A DNA stretch of 18,335 bases from the NCBI GenBank assembly GCA_017555465.1, contig JAFZGH010000229.1:1-18335 (forward strand). Direction: 5' to 3'. Below the pieces are notes generated by a model. That model was not told the DNA's origin. It did no database searches and saw only the letters and a program-made list of their open reading frames with translations. The stretch comes from Akkermansia sp. (GTDB lineage Bacteria > Verrucomicrobiota > Verrucomicrobiia > Verrucomicrobiales > Akkermansiaceae). Position 1 is the first letter of the stretch. Each line of letters starts with the position of its first letter. The position numbers and the translations under genes were made by a program. This document shows positions 8,919 through 14,911 of this stretch, piece after piece.

Positions 8919-8967
8919 TTTACCCCCACGCGGGGAGGTTGCTCTTCTGCGTGGGGGTGTGTATCAT
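8919..8967 (+). promoter_or_regulatory. Late promoter C, driving the DGR fibre gene
   Basis: TTTACCCCC (8919-8927), ACGCGGGGAGG palindromic part, TTGCTC (8939-8944), a 17-base spacer and TATCAT (8962-8967). The ATG at 8974 follows after 6 bases with no ribosome-binding site. A further inverted match, CCCCCACGC with GCGTGGGGG (8949-8957), makes this copy a longer dyad than the others. Confidence 0.75.
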
Positions 8968-8973
8968 GTGAGC

Positions 8974-11115
8974 ATGAGCTTGCATGATACAGTAAAGGGC
9001 AGCCGGTGGGTTATCAATGTGCCTGCCGGGGAGATTGTGACGGTGCATGCCGTGATGGTGGATGGCAGCCGCGAGAAGATTGCCGAGCTGACCACCGAGG
9101 GGCAGCACAGCGTGACGGCGCAGAGCGGCAAGATGGAGGTTTCCGATAATGCCGGGCTTGTGACGCCAACTTTTAGCGGAGCCCCCGGTGCAGCTGGTGG
9201 CGCTGGGGGCAGTTCCGGCGGCGGTGCTTCTTCTGCTGAGCTTGAGAGTATGCGCACGCAGCTGCGCAATCACGCGCAGTCTTCTATCGTGCACCTGAGC
9301 GAGAGTGAGCATCGCGCACTGACCGATATTATCGAGAAGTACGATTCCATCGGCGATTTTACGCCCGAGGATACGGACACGGGCAACGGGGCGTATCTGC
9401 CTGACTCCACGTTTGCTGCCTGGAAGCTGGCGCGGACTGGCGCTGTGTACGGTGCCCGCGTGTACAATGCCGAGTATAATCCGGGGTCGGCTGTGGTTGA
9501 TGAGAATCTGGACTGGCGGTTCATGGATAATGTGGGGCTGTTCCACACGATGAGCACGAATCTGAAGGTGGGTGCTGATGATTACGCGGGGCTGCATCTG
9601 TTCTTCTGGAACCGCTGCAATTATATCCGCACAGACAACGAGAATGTGCGCATTACGGCTATCAAGGGCGACGCAGGTTACAAGGAGAGCGGCGCTGTGG
9701 ATGTGGGCACGTTCAGCCCGACGCTGTATTGGAATTATTGCCCCGATAAGGCGTTCCCCGCGATGGAGCTTGACGATGAAGGGGTGGAGACGGATGTGCA
9801 GCGCGTGAACCGCGACGGCACGCTGATGTACAAGTACAAGCTGCTGCTGATTTCTGATACTCCGTATGCTGACCTGGATGCCGCCCGCAAGGCTGAGCTG
9901 GCTGCTCATGGTGTGACTACGCTGTACCCTGCCCCGCCTTGTGTCCGCGCTGATGGCAGTATTGCTCCGTATCATTGCGTGTCTGCGTTTGCGAGCGGTG
10001 TGGCGAGCGATGGTCTGCTGCGCTCACAGCCCGGCCTGCCTATCCGCAACAACTTGTCATATACCACGCTGATGGGTGAGATGGTGAAGAAAGGACCGGG
10101 CTATAAGGCTGCGAACGCATGGGTGCAGACTTATGGCATGATAATGGATATTATCAAGAACGGCACGAAGAACAGCCAGACTCTGCATGAGGGTCTGACC
10201 AACTGGCAGCCGCAGAATCAGCCTGTGTGCACCACGAGCGAGGCCGCGACGTGGTTCCCGCTTTCGAGTGGTAACGCAGGCCAGTATGATGTGGGCAGCA
10301 CGGTGTATGTGGGCACCGGCAGCGCACGAGACTGGGAAAGCACGGGACGCAACATTGTGAACGGCGCGGTTATTACCAGAAAGGAGACGGCCACTATCAA
10401 GGACGCTGACGGCAACGATGTGAGCTGTGTGCTGCTGCATCTGGAAGGTGCGCAGCCGTTCCGCGTGACGAAGGTTGCCGCCGAGGGTAATGCTGCGGAG
10501 CGCATCGCTTCCTATATTATCGGTGCACCGGCTAACGCCGGCGAGACTGATGCTGTGCTCGGTAAGCATGACGGGTATATTGAGGGCGTTTCCGGGCGCC
10601 ACCCGTACCGCGTGCAGGGCGTGGAGTACAGCATGGGGTGCTGGATGCTGGTGGGTAACACGGTGGCGATTTTCAACAACGGCACAACGCCTGTGACAAT
10701 CAATGGCGTGCAGGTGACGCCGCCGAAGTACAGCAAGACTGTGTGGGTGGCGCCGCGAGGGGTTGCGCTGAGCACGAATGAGGCCACCATCAAGGCGACG
10801 TACACGCCCGTGGGTGTGATTCCTGCGTACTCTGCAACGAGCGGCGCGGATTCGTATATAGGCGACGTGGCTATCGACCCGGAGACGGGCTGCATGTGGC
10901 CTAGCGTGGTGGGTGACATGATTGCATTCTCTCCCGGTGGAAGTAGTGCGCTGGGGCACGGTGACAATCTGTACGCAGGCGGTGCGCAGACTGGCGGCAT
11001 GCGAGAGTTCCTTTATGGCGGTTCCTGGCTCAACGGCGCGGGCGCTGGTTCTGTTGCTCTCGACGTGAACTACGATGTTGCGTTCGCCAGGGCCAACTCC
11101 GCCGCCCGCGATTAG
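8974..11115 (+). CDS. DGR variable protein, fibre-like receptor-binding candidate
   Basis: This 713-residue protein is the diversified target of the retroelement. The N-terminus (1-65) looks like a small virion-attachment domain. A Gly/Ala/Ser linker follows (about 68-87), then SSIVHLSESEHRALTDII, a pattern like the short helices of tail-fibre trimers. The long central region is beta-rich. The C-terminus (682-713) is the variable repeat, read as GGSWLNGAGAGSVALDV and onward, matching the GGSWNNGANAG-type end of C-type-lectin/FGE-like DGR targets. By analogy with BPP-1 Mtd it should bind host surface molecules, with the varied residues displayed on the lectin fold. ATG 8974 is preferred over GTG 8959, which lies inside the promoter. 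The stop sits immediately after the last repeat codon. Confidence 0.88.
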   Translation: MSLHDTVKGSRWVINVPAGEIVTVHAVMVDGSREKIAELTTEGQHSVTAQSGKMEVSDNAGLVTPTFSGAPGAAGGAGGSSGGGASSAELESMRTQLRNHAQSSIVHLSESEHRALTDIIEKYDSIGDFTPEDTDTGNGAYLPDSTFAAWKLARTGAVYGARVYNAEYNPGSAVVDENLDWRFMDNVGLFHTMSTNLKVGADDYAGLHLFFWNRCNYIRTDNENVRITAIKGDAGYKESGAVDVGTFSPTLYWNYCPDKAFPAMELDDEGVETDVQRVNRDGTLMYKYKLLLISDTPYADLDAARKAELAAHGVTTLYPAPPCVRADGSIAPYHCVSAFASGVASDGLLRSQPGLPIRNNLSYTTLMGEMVKKGPGYKAANAWVQTYGMIMDIIKNGTKNSQTLHEGLTNWQPQNQPVCTTSEAATWFPLSSGNAGQYDVGSTVYVGTGSARDWESTGRNIVNGAVITRKETATIKDADGNDVSCVLLHLEGAQPFRVTKVAAEGNAAERIASYIIGAPANAGETDAVLGKHDGYIEGVSGRHPYRVQGVEYSMGCWMLVGNTVAIFNNGTTPVTINGVQVTPPKYSKTVWVAPRGVALSTNEATIKATYTPVGVIPAYSATSGADSYIGDVAIDPETGCMWPSVVGDMIAFSPGGSSALGHGDNLYAGGAQTGGMREFLYGGSWLNGAGAGSVALDVNYDVAFARANSAARD
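11017..11112 (+). repeat. DGR variable repeat (VR)
   Basis: The last 32 sense codons of the variable protein. Ten codons differ from the template: AAC to TCC, CTC, GGC, GAC, TAC, TTC and GCC, TAC to TCC, CAC to CGC and AAT to GAT. Three template AAC codons remain AAC. Homology ends at or within the TAG stop codon, which aligns with AAA in the template. Confidence 0.95.
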
Positions 11116-11130
11116 CGGTCCCAGGGGTCC

Positions 11131-11151
11131 GCAAGGGGGTGTCCCCCTTGC
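11131..11151 (+). other. Hairpin/cruciform downstream of VR (homing element candidate)
   Basis: GCAAGGGGG, loop TGT, CCCCCTTGC form a perfect 9-bp inverted repeat starting 18 bases after the end of the variable repeat. A hairpin just downstream of the VR is a known requirement for target recognition in the BPP-1 DGR. No T-run follows (AAAGAAG), which argues against a simple intrinsic terminator, although attenuation between the fibre and RT cannot be excluded. Confidence 0.75.
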
Positions 11152-11192
11152 AAAGAAGTCAACGAAAACAAGTTTAGGGACGCATGAAATTA

Positions 11193-11288
11193 GGCGGTAA
11201 CTGGAACAACGGCGCGAACGCTGGTTCTGTTGCTCTCAACGTGAACAACGATGTTGCGAACGCCAGGAACAACTACGCCGCCCACAAT
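11193..11288 (+). repeat. DGR template repeat (TR)
   Basis: Unmutated donor copy, rich in AAC codons (10 AAC plus TAC, CAC and AAT among 32 codons). AAC is the codon type that lets adenine mutagenesis sample many amino acids without producing stops. The TR is in frame inside a 55-codon open frame (11184-11351) starting ATGAAATTA and ending in TAA, but no ribosome-binding site is seen, so I treat it as an RNA template rather than a gene. It contains 26 adenines. Confidence 0.95.
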
Positions 11289-11477
11289 AAAGCAAACGAG
11301 ACAGGCAAGAATCTTCTGATTCATGCGTTCCTCCACAACTGTGGGAAATAAAGCAAAGGGACCCGCCGGCCAGGTGCCGGGGCACGCGCGAGAGTGCGTG
11401 TCGGGGTTAGTAGGCCGCACGGCAGAAAGCCCTCGCTGCTTTATCGCCTGTCTTACTGAGAGAAAGAAGAAAACGAG
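11289..11477 (+). ncRNA. Structured spacer RNA between TR and RT
   Basis: In DGRs the RNA between TR and RT is part of the template RNA and supports priming of cDNA. Here ATAAAGCA (11348-11355) can pair with TGCTTTAT (11437-11444), extended across an internal loop by AGGG (11357-11360) with CCCT (11430-11433). This closes a domain holding two smaller hairpins: CCGGC/GCCGG (11366-11380) and CACGC/GCGTG (11383-11400). The same ATAAAGCAAA occurs at the TR 3' edge (11287-11296), so the TR end could compete for TGCTTTAT. No Avd-like frame is present in this stretch. Confidence 0.6.
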
Positions 11478-12629
11478 ATGAAGAGACGCTGCAAGAATGT
11501 GAGCATATTCGACCGTGCGCTGATAGAGCGGGCGGTGCGGGCATGTATGCAGCCGGGCAAGAAGCGCCGGCGACGTGATACGGTGGCGTTTTTCGCTGAC
11601 CTGATGGATTGCAGGTTGGATGAGGCGCGGGAGTTTCTGGTGGCGCGAGATGGCCGCTATGACAAGGCTGTGGAGCGCGTGGTGGAGCTACTGCGCAAGG
11701 AGATGATGGAATACCGCCTGCGCATCGGCAAGGTGTATATGCAGCGCAGGCGGGATGGGAGCAATGGCAAGATTCGGAAGATTTCGATTCTGCATATCAA
11801 GCAGCTGCTGCTGGACCATGTGGCTGTGGTAGCGCTTGAGGAGGCGCTGGGGAGGATGGGCGAGTATCAATGCAGCGGGTTTGTGGGCAAGGGTGCGCAC
11901 TATGGCGCGCGGGCTGTGCGGCGATGGCTGCGCGGTGAAGCTCCGCGGTATGCGGTGCAGATGGATATTGCGCATTATTTCGAGAGCATCGACCACGAGC
12001 GGCTGATGGCCTATCTGGAGCGGCTGGTGAAGAATGAGGATTTGCTGTGGCTGATTCGGCGGCTGATTGGGACGTGCGAGCGCGGGCTGCATGTGGGTTC
12101 GTATCTGAGTCAGACGCTGGCCAATCTGTATCTGAGCGGCCTGTATCATGAGGTGGGCGAGCGGATGCGCGCGCGGAATGGCGAGAGGCTGGTGGAGCAT
12201 GTTCTGTTTTATATGGATGACTTGTTGCTTGTGGGGACGAACAGGCGGCATTTGCAGCAGGCCGGCGTGAAGGTGGTAGAGTATGCGGCGGAGCTGGGGC
12301 TGAGTATCAAGCCGGGCTGGCGGGTGTTCCGCGTGGGGAGAAAGAATGAAGCCGGCGGGCAGCCGGTGGACATGATGGGGTTTCGATTTTTTCGCAATGT
12401 GGTGACGGTGCGGCGGAGGATTTTCCGCAGGGGGAGGCGTGCGCTGCTGCGCGTGCTGCGCTGCGTGCGGGAGCGGCGGCAGGTGCCTGTGAGTCTTGCG
12501 CGCCGGTGTGTGACGTACAAGGGGTATTTTGATTTTTCGGACTGTGCGCGTTTTCTGGCGGCTGTGCGCGCCCGGTTTGTGTTCAGAGTGGCCGCTATGC
12601 GAGTATCTTTATCAGAAAGGATGATATGA
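11478..12629 (+). CDS. DGR-type reverse transcriptase
   Basis: This 383-residue reverse transcriptase copies the template RNA, misincorporating at adenines. Motifs in order: GKIRKI (97-102, finger), QMDIAHYFESID (161-172, catalytic Asp163), VGSYLSQ (206-212), YMDD (245-248), LGLSIKPG (273-280) and VDMMGFRFF (297-305). VGxxxSQ fits the DGR signature (I/V/L)GxxxSQ, whereas group II intron and retroviral enzymes have QGxxxSP at this place. All catalytic Asp residues are present. The first ~90 residues form a very basic, helical extension (KKRRRRD at 28-34). The start has only a weak purine-rich leader (11461-11475). The ATGA overlap with the next gene shows coupling. Confidence 0.95.
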   Translation: MKRRCKNVSIFDRALIERAVRACMQPGKKRRRRDTVAFFADLMDCRLDEAREFLVARDGRYDKAVERVVELLRKEMMEYRLRIGKVYMQRRRDGSNGKIRKISILHIKQLLLDHVAVVALEEALGRMGEYQCSGFVGKGAHYGARAVRRWLRGEAPRYAVQMDIAHYFESIDHERLMAYLERLVKNEDLLWLIRRLIGTCERGLHVGSYLSQTLANLYLSGLYHEVGERMRARNGERLVEHVLFYMDDLLLVGTNRRHLQQAGVKVVEYAAELGLSIKPGWRVFRVGRKNEAGGQPVDMMGFRFFRNVVTVRRRIFRRGRRALLRVLRCVRERRQVPVSLARRCVTYKGYFDFSDCARFLAAVRARFVFRVAAMRVSLSERMI

Positions 12630-13141
12630 CTATGGCTGACAAGGCACGGTATTTGAGTGAGCCGGAGGCTGTGCGTGTGCTGCGGAATGGCGGCACGCTG
12701 CATGTGTTTCTGGCTTTGAATGCAGAGCGAGTGACGGATGAGGATGGCGGCAGCTACTGGCTGGCGGATTATGCCGAGTTCACGGCTCGCGTGGGTGAGA
12801 TTGACCTGGACGAGCTGCACGAGCATCCGGAGCGGTTTCTGGGGCGCAGGGTGGATGTGCAGGGGCGGGCTGAGTTGTACAGCCGCGCTGTGCAGGCGTG
12901 GATGGATGGCAAGGTGCGTGAGAGGCTGTATGATAATGTGGACTCGACGAGTAAGTATCTGGGTTGCCCTGATGCTGTGTTTGCTGCTGAGGCGGCTGCT
13001 GTGCAGGCGTGGGTGGCGGCGGTGTGGCGCAAGTGCTACGAGCTGCAGGCGGATATTCTGGCAGGCCGCATGAAGGAGCCTGACGGGGTGGTGGAGTTTA
13101 TCAGGATGCTGCCTGTGCTGGTGTGGCCTGATGAGGTGTGA
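12626..13141 (+). CDS. Hypothetical protein downstream of DGR RT
   Basis: This 171-residue acidic protein is not recognised. It begins with a short region around LSEPEAVRVLRNGGTLHVFL and WLADYAEF, then a central segment with LDELHEHPERFLGRR, and ends in hydrophobic VVEFIRMLPVLVW. Its start overlaps the RT stop (ATGA) and has AGAAAGGA 5 bases upstream, so it is expressed with the RT. It is acidic and lacks the small, basic four-helix look of Avd, so I do not call it an accessory variability factor. A role in fibre assembly or in DGR function is possible from position only. Confidence 0.7.
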   Translation: MTMADKARYLSEPEAVRVLRNGGTLHVFLALNAERVTDEDGGSYWLADYAEFTARVGEIDLDELHEHPERFLGRRVDVQGRAELYSRAVQAWMDGKVRERLYDNVDSTSKYLGCPDAVFAAEAAAVQAWVAAVWRKCYELQADILAGRMKEPDGVVEFIRMLPVLVWPDEV

Positions 13142-13174
13142 GATTTTTCCTGAGAATGAAAGGAGTACAAGACA

Positions 13175-13441
13175 ATGAGCACAAAACTGAACGATGAGCA
13201 CGAGAAGGCGGTGCGGGAGACGCGCCGGAAGGTGGCCGAAGCTGTGAGCGAGAGTGCATCCAGGGCGGCGAAGAATACGAGCGGCTGGCAGCGCGTGGTG
13301 CTGTGGGTAGTGGCTGCTGGTGCTGCTGTGGTGGCATGGTGGTACAGCCCCGGTATAGCTGACCAGCAACAGCCCGAGGTGGAGGCTCCGCCGGCTGCGG
13401 TGGCGCCTGTGGAGGCGGGTTCTGATGATGCTGCTGAGTAA
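13175..13441 (+). CDS. Small single-pass membrane protein
   Basis: This 88-residue protein has a charged helical N-terminus (1-38), one transmembrane segment at about 41-60 (QRVVLWVVAAGAAVVAWWYS), and a Pro/Ala/Glu-rich tail ending DDAAE. AAGGAG at 13160-13165 supports the ATG. It lies 30-odd bases after the preceding gene and four genes before the endolysin, so a lysis role (holin or anti-holin) is possible. One membrane segment with a charged N-terminus would fit a class III-like holin or a regulator. The family is not recognised. Confidence 0.65.
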   Translation: MSTKLNDEHEKAVRETRRKVAEAVSESASRAAKNTSGWQRVVLWVVAAGAAVVAWWYSPGIADQQQPEVEAPPAAVAPVEAGSDDAAE

Positions 13442-13454
13442 GGAGGGCTGACTG

Positions 13455-13853
13455 ATGGATGATGCTTTCATTGAGCGCCGCGCTGTGCGGATGTATGATG
13501 TGTACTGCGCCGCCGTGGGCGGGAAGGCTTATGATGGCCGCCCGCTTCCCACGGGGGCGGAGTTTTTCGCGGATGCGGGCAAGCAGAAGCAGGCTGATGC
13601 CTGGCGGGCGGTTGCGCGCATGGTGTCGGTCGGGCAGGATATGAGCTTCGGCGAGGCGCTGGATGTGATGCGCTCTGGCGCTGCGGTGCGGTTGCCGCAT
13701 TGGAGCCCGGAGGTGTGCATCCGCATGCAGGTGCCTGATGAGGGTAGCAAAATGACGCATGCGTATCTGTATGCGCAGAGCAGGTTCGGCTGTGTGCCGT
13801 GGGTGCCTACGCAGGTGGAGCTGCTGAGTATGGAATGGGAGGTAGCGCGATGA
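13455..13853 (+). CDS. DUF2829/Tad2-like protein with N-terminal extension
   Basis: This 132-residue protein has two parts. Residues 1-58 (VYCAAVGGKAYDGRPLP, then KQKQADAWRAVARM) resemble a short module common in phage proteins. Residues 64-131 match the DUF2829 pattern: SFGEALDVMRSG, VRLPHW, a central variable strand, then VPWVPTQVELLSMEWEV. Tad2, a DUF2829 protein, binds cyclic ADP-ribose isomers and blocks Thoeris immunity. Whether this copy binds nucleotides cannot be told from sequence alone, since many DUF2829 proteins are untested. AAGGAGGG at 13440-13447 marks the start. It overlaps the next gene by ATGA. Confidence 0.7.
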   Translation: MDDAFIERRAVRMYDVYCAAVGGKAYDGRPLPTGAEFFADAGKQKQADAWRAVARMVSVGQDMSFGEALDVMRSGAAVRLPHWSPEVCIRMQVPDEGSKMTHAYLYAQSRFGCVPWVPTQVELLSMEWEVAR

Positions 13854-14167
13854 CTAGCCAGGTGAATGCTGTGCTGGGTGCTGCGGTAGCTGTGACGGGT
13901 GTGCAGGCTGTGAATGACCCTGTGGACGCGCTGGCTACTGTGAGCGGTGTGGCGCTGATGGTGTGGCTTACGCTGCGCAAGAGTAAGGAGTGCGAGCGGC
14001 TGCGGGAGGAGAATCACGGGCTGCGGGAGGAGCACCACAGGATGCGCACGGAGCTTCAGGAGCTGAGCCGCGAGCTGGGGAAGCGCTGCTCTGACTGCAA
14101 GTTGGCGGTGGCGGCAAATGAGCATTTCATTGATGAGCGGAAGGAGGCGGAGGATGGCGAGGATTGA
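13850..14167 (+). CDS. Membrane-anchored coiled-coil protein, holin/spanin candidate
   Basis: This 105-residue protein has two hydrophobic stretches, about residues 4-20 (QVNAVLGAAVAVTGVQA) and 27-43 (ALATVSGVALMVWLTLR). A strongly heptad-patterned coiled coil follows (about 45-80, ECERLREENHGLREE and on), then a Cys pair (CSDC) and an acidic tail. Location directly before the endolysin, with a 14-base overlap, supports a lysis role: holin with cytoplasmic coil, or an inner-membrane spanin. ATG 13850 with GGGAGGT (13839-13845) is chosen over an upstream frame start at 13799 inside the previous gene. Confidence 0.65.
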   Translation: MTSQVNAVLGAAVAVTGVQAVNDPVDALATVSGVALMVWLTLRKSKECERLREENHGLREEHHRMRTELQELSRELGKRCSDCKLAVAANEHFIDERKEAEDGED

Positions 14168-14858
14168 CCGCGAGGAGGTGCGCAGGCTGCAGCGGCGGCT
14201 TGGTGTGGTGCCTGACGGCGTGGTGGGCAGCGAGACTCTGGCAGCTCTGGCTGAGCGGCTGGGGTGCGCTGCTACTGTGGCGAGTATTCAGATGGTGCTG
14301 CGGGTGCCGATGGATGGGATTCTGGGCTCTGTGACGCTGGGAGCTGCGGCGCGTGCAGTGGGGGCTTATGCTGTGGATGCGCAGATGCGGTGGCCGCTGC
14401 AGAGTGATGTGCGCAGCGGCGGGAGCGTGTTCGGCAAGGCGGGGGATGAGAGCCGGCTTGTGAATGTGGTGCCGCCCTTCCCTGTGTATTTTGAGGGGCA
14501 GCGGGTGCGGAGTATCCGCGTGCATGAGGTGATTGCTGATGATGTGCGGGAGGCTCTGGAGGAGGTTCTGGCGCATTATGGGCTGGAGCGCATCAGGAAG
14601 TTGAAGCTGGACCAGTACGGCGGGAGTTACAATTACAGGCCGTCGCGCGGCGGGAGTTCGCTTTCGATGCACGCTTGGGGTATCGCGCTTGACTGGATGC
14701 CGGCAGAGAATGCGCTGCGGATGGGTGCGCCGGAGGCGGTGCTGAGCGGCGCGGAGTACCGGGCATGGTGGGAGATTTGGGAGCTGCACGGGGCGGTGAG
14801 TCTGGGGCGGGAGAGGAATTATGATTGGATGCACTTACAGTTCGCACGGCTGGGGTGA
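14154..14858 (+). CDS. Endolysin, M15-type peptidase with PG-binding repeats
   Basis: This 234-residue lytic enzyme should cut peptidoglycan cross-links or stem peptides at the end of infection. Two N-terminal peptidoglycan-binding-like repeats span about 8-36 (LQRRLGVVPDGVVGSETLAAL) and 44-69 (IQMVLRVPMDGILGSVTLGAA). The catalytic part is VanY/M15-like: SMHAWGIALDW gives His173 and Asp180, and YDWMHLQF gives His227, the usual zinc-ligand set, with the YRPSRGGSS segment before it. No signal peptide is present, so export needs a holin. GGAAGGAGGCGGAGG before ATG 14154 is an excellent ribosome-binding site. Confidence 0.87.
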   Translation: MARIDREEVRRLQRRLGVVPDGVVGSETLAALAERLGCAATVASIQMVLRVPMDGILGSVTLGAAARAVGAYAVDAQMRWPLQSDVRSGGSVFGKAGDESRLVNVVPPFPVYFEGQRVRSIRVHEVIADDVREALEEVLAHYGLERIRKLKLDQYGGSYNYRPSRGGSSLSMHAWGIALDWMPAENALRMGAPEAVLSGAEYRAWWEIWELHGAVSLGRERNYDWMHLQFARLG

Positions 14859-14869
14859 GGCTGATTGGG

Positions 14870-14911
14870 GATTGACTATTTACGATTGACTATTGACGAT
14901 TGATTTTCTTA
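14870..14911 (+). repeat. Three tandem 14-bp repeats before the portal gene
   Basis: GATTGACTATTTAC (14870-14883), GATTGACTATTGAC (14884-14897) and GATTGATTTTCTTA (14898-14911) are successive near-copies, ending at the portal ATG. They are AT-rich in GC-rich surroundings and fill nearly the whole gap after the endolysin. They may act as an unstructured translation leader, since no Shine-Dalgarno site exists here, or as a scar of recombination. Confidence 0.7.
14896..14909 (+). repeat. Left copy of a 14-bp direct repeat flanking the portal-toxin cassette
   Basis: ACGATTGATTTTCT at 14896-14909 is repeated exactly at 17941-17954, overlapping the stop codon of the small gene downstream of the portal fusion. 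Together the two copies bracket the cassette precisely. A 14-base match somewhere in a window this size is not improbable by chance, so significance rests on the positions. Confidence 0.5.

Larger units (their letters stand above)
11017..12629 (+). mobile_element. Diversity-generating retroelement (VR-TR-RT)
   Basis: Contains the variable repeat (11017-11112), a downstream hairpin (11131-11151), the template repeat (11193-11288), a structured spacer (11289-11477) and the reverse transcriptase (11478-12629), all on the + strand. Aligned without gaps over 96 bases at an offset of 176, all 15 differences fall on template adenines and none of the 70 non-adenine bases differ. This adenine-only pattern together with a reverse transcriptase of DGR type identifies the element. 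No Avd-type accessory gene was found. Intact motifs suggest it is functional. Confidence 0.95.

Noticed and set aside
8959..8973. GTG at 8959 as start of the variable protein
   Set aside because: It lies inside the promoter, just before the -10 box TATCAT, so it would be upstream of the predicted transcript start. ATG 8974 matches the spacing of the other three promoters.
11131..11151. Post-VR hairpin as an intrinsic terminator
   Set aside because: No T-run follows the stem, and the TR and RT directly downstream would have to be transcribed. A DGR homing hairpin is the better reading.
12626..13141. The gene after the RT as an Avd accessory protein
   Set aside because: It is longer (171 aa) and acidic, without the small basic four-helix character of Avd.
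14118..14153. Upstream extension of the endolysin to 14118
   Set aside because: It would overlap the preceding coiled-coil gene by 50 bases and ignore the strong ribosome-binding site placed just before ATG 14154.
14893..14910. TTG at 14893 as start of the portal gene
   Set aside because: Possible, but a rare start codon inside the tandem repeat without a ribosome-binding site. ATG 14911 follows directly and begins the conserved-looking protein.
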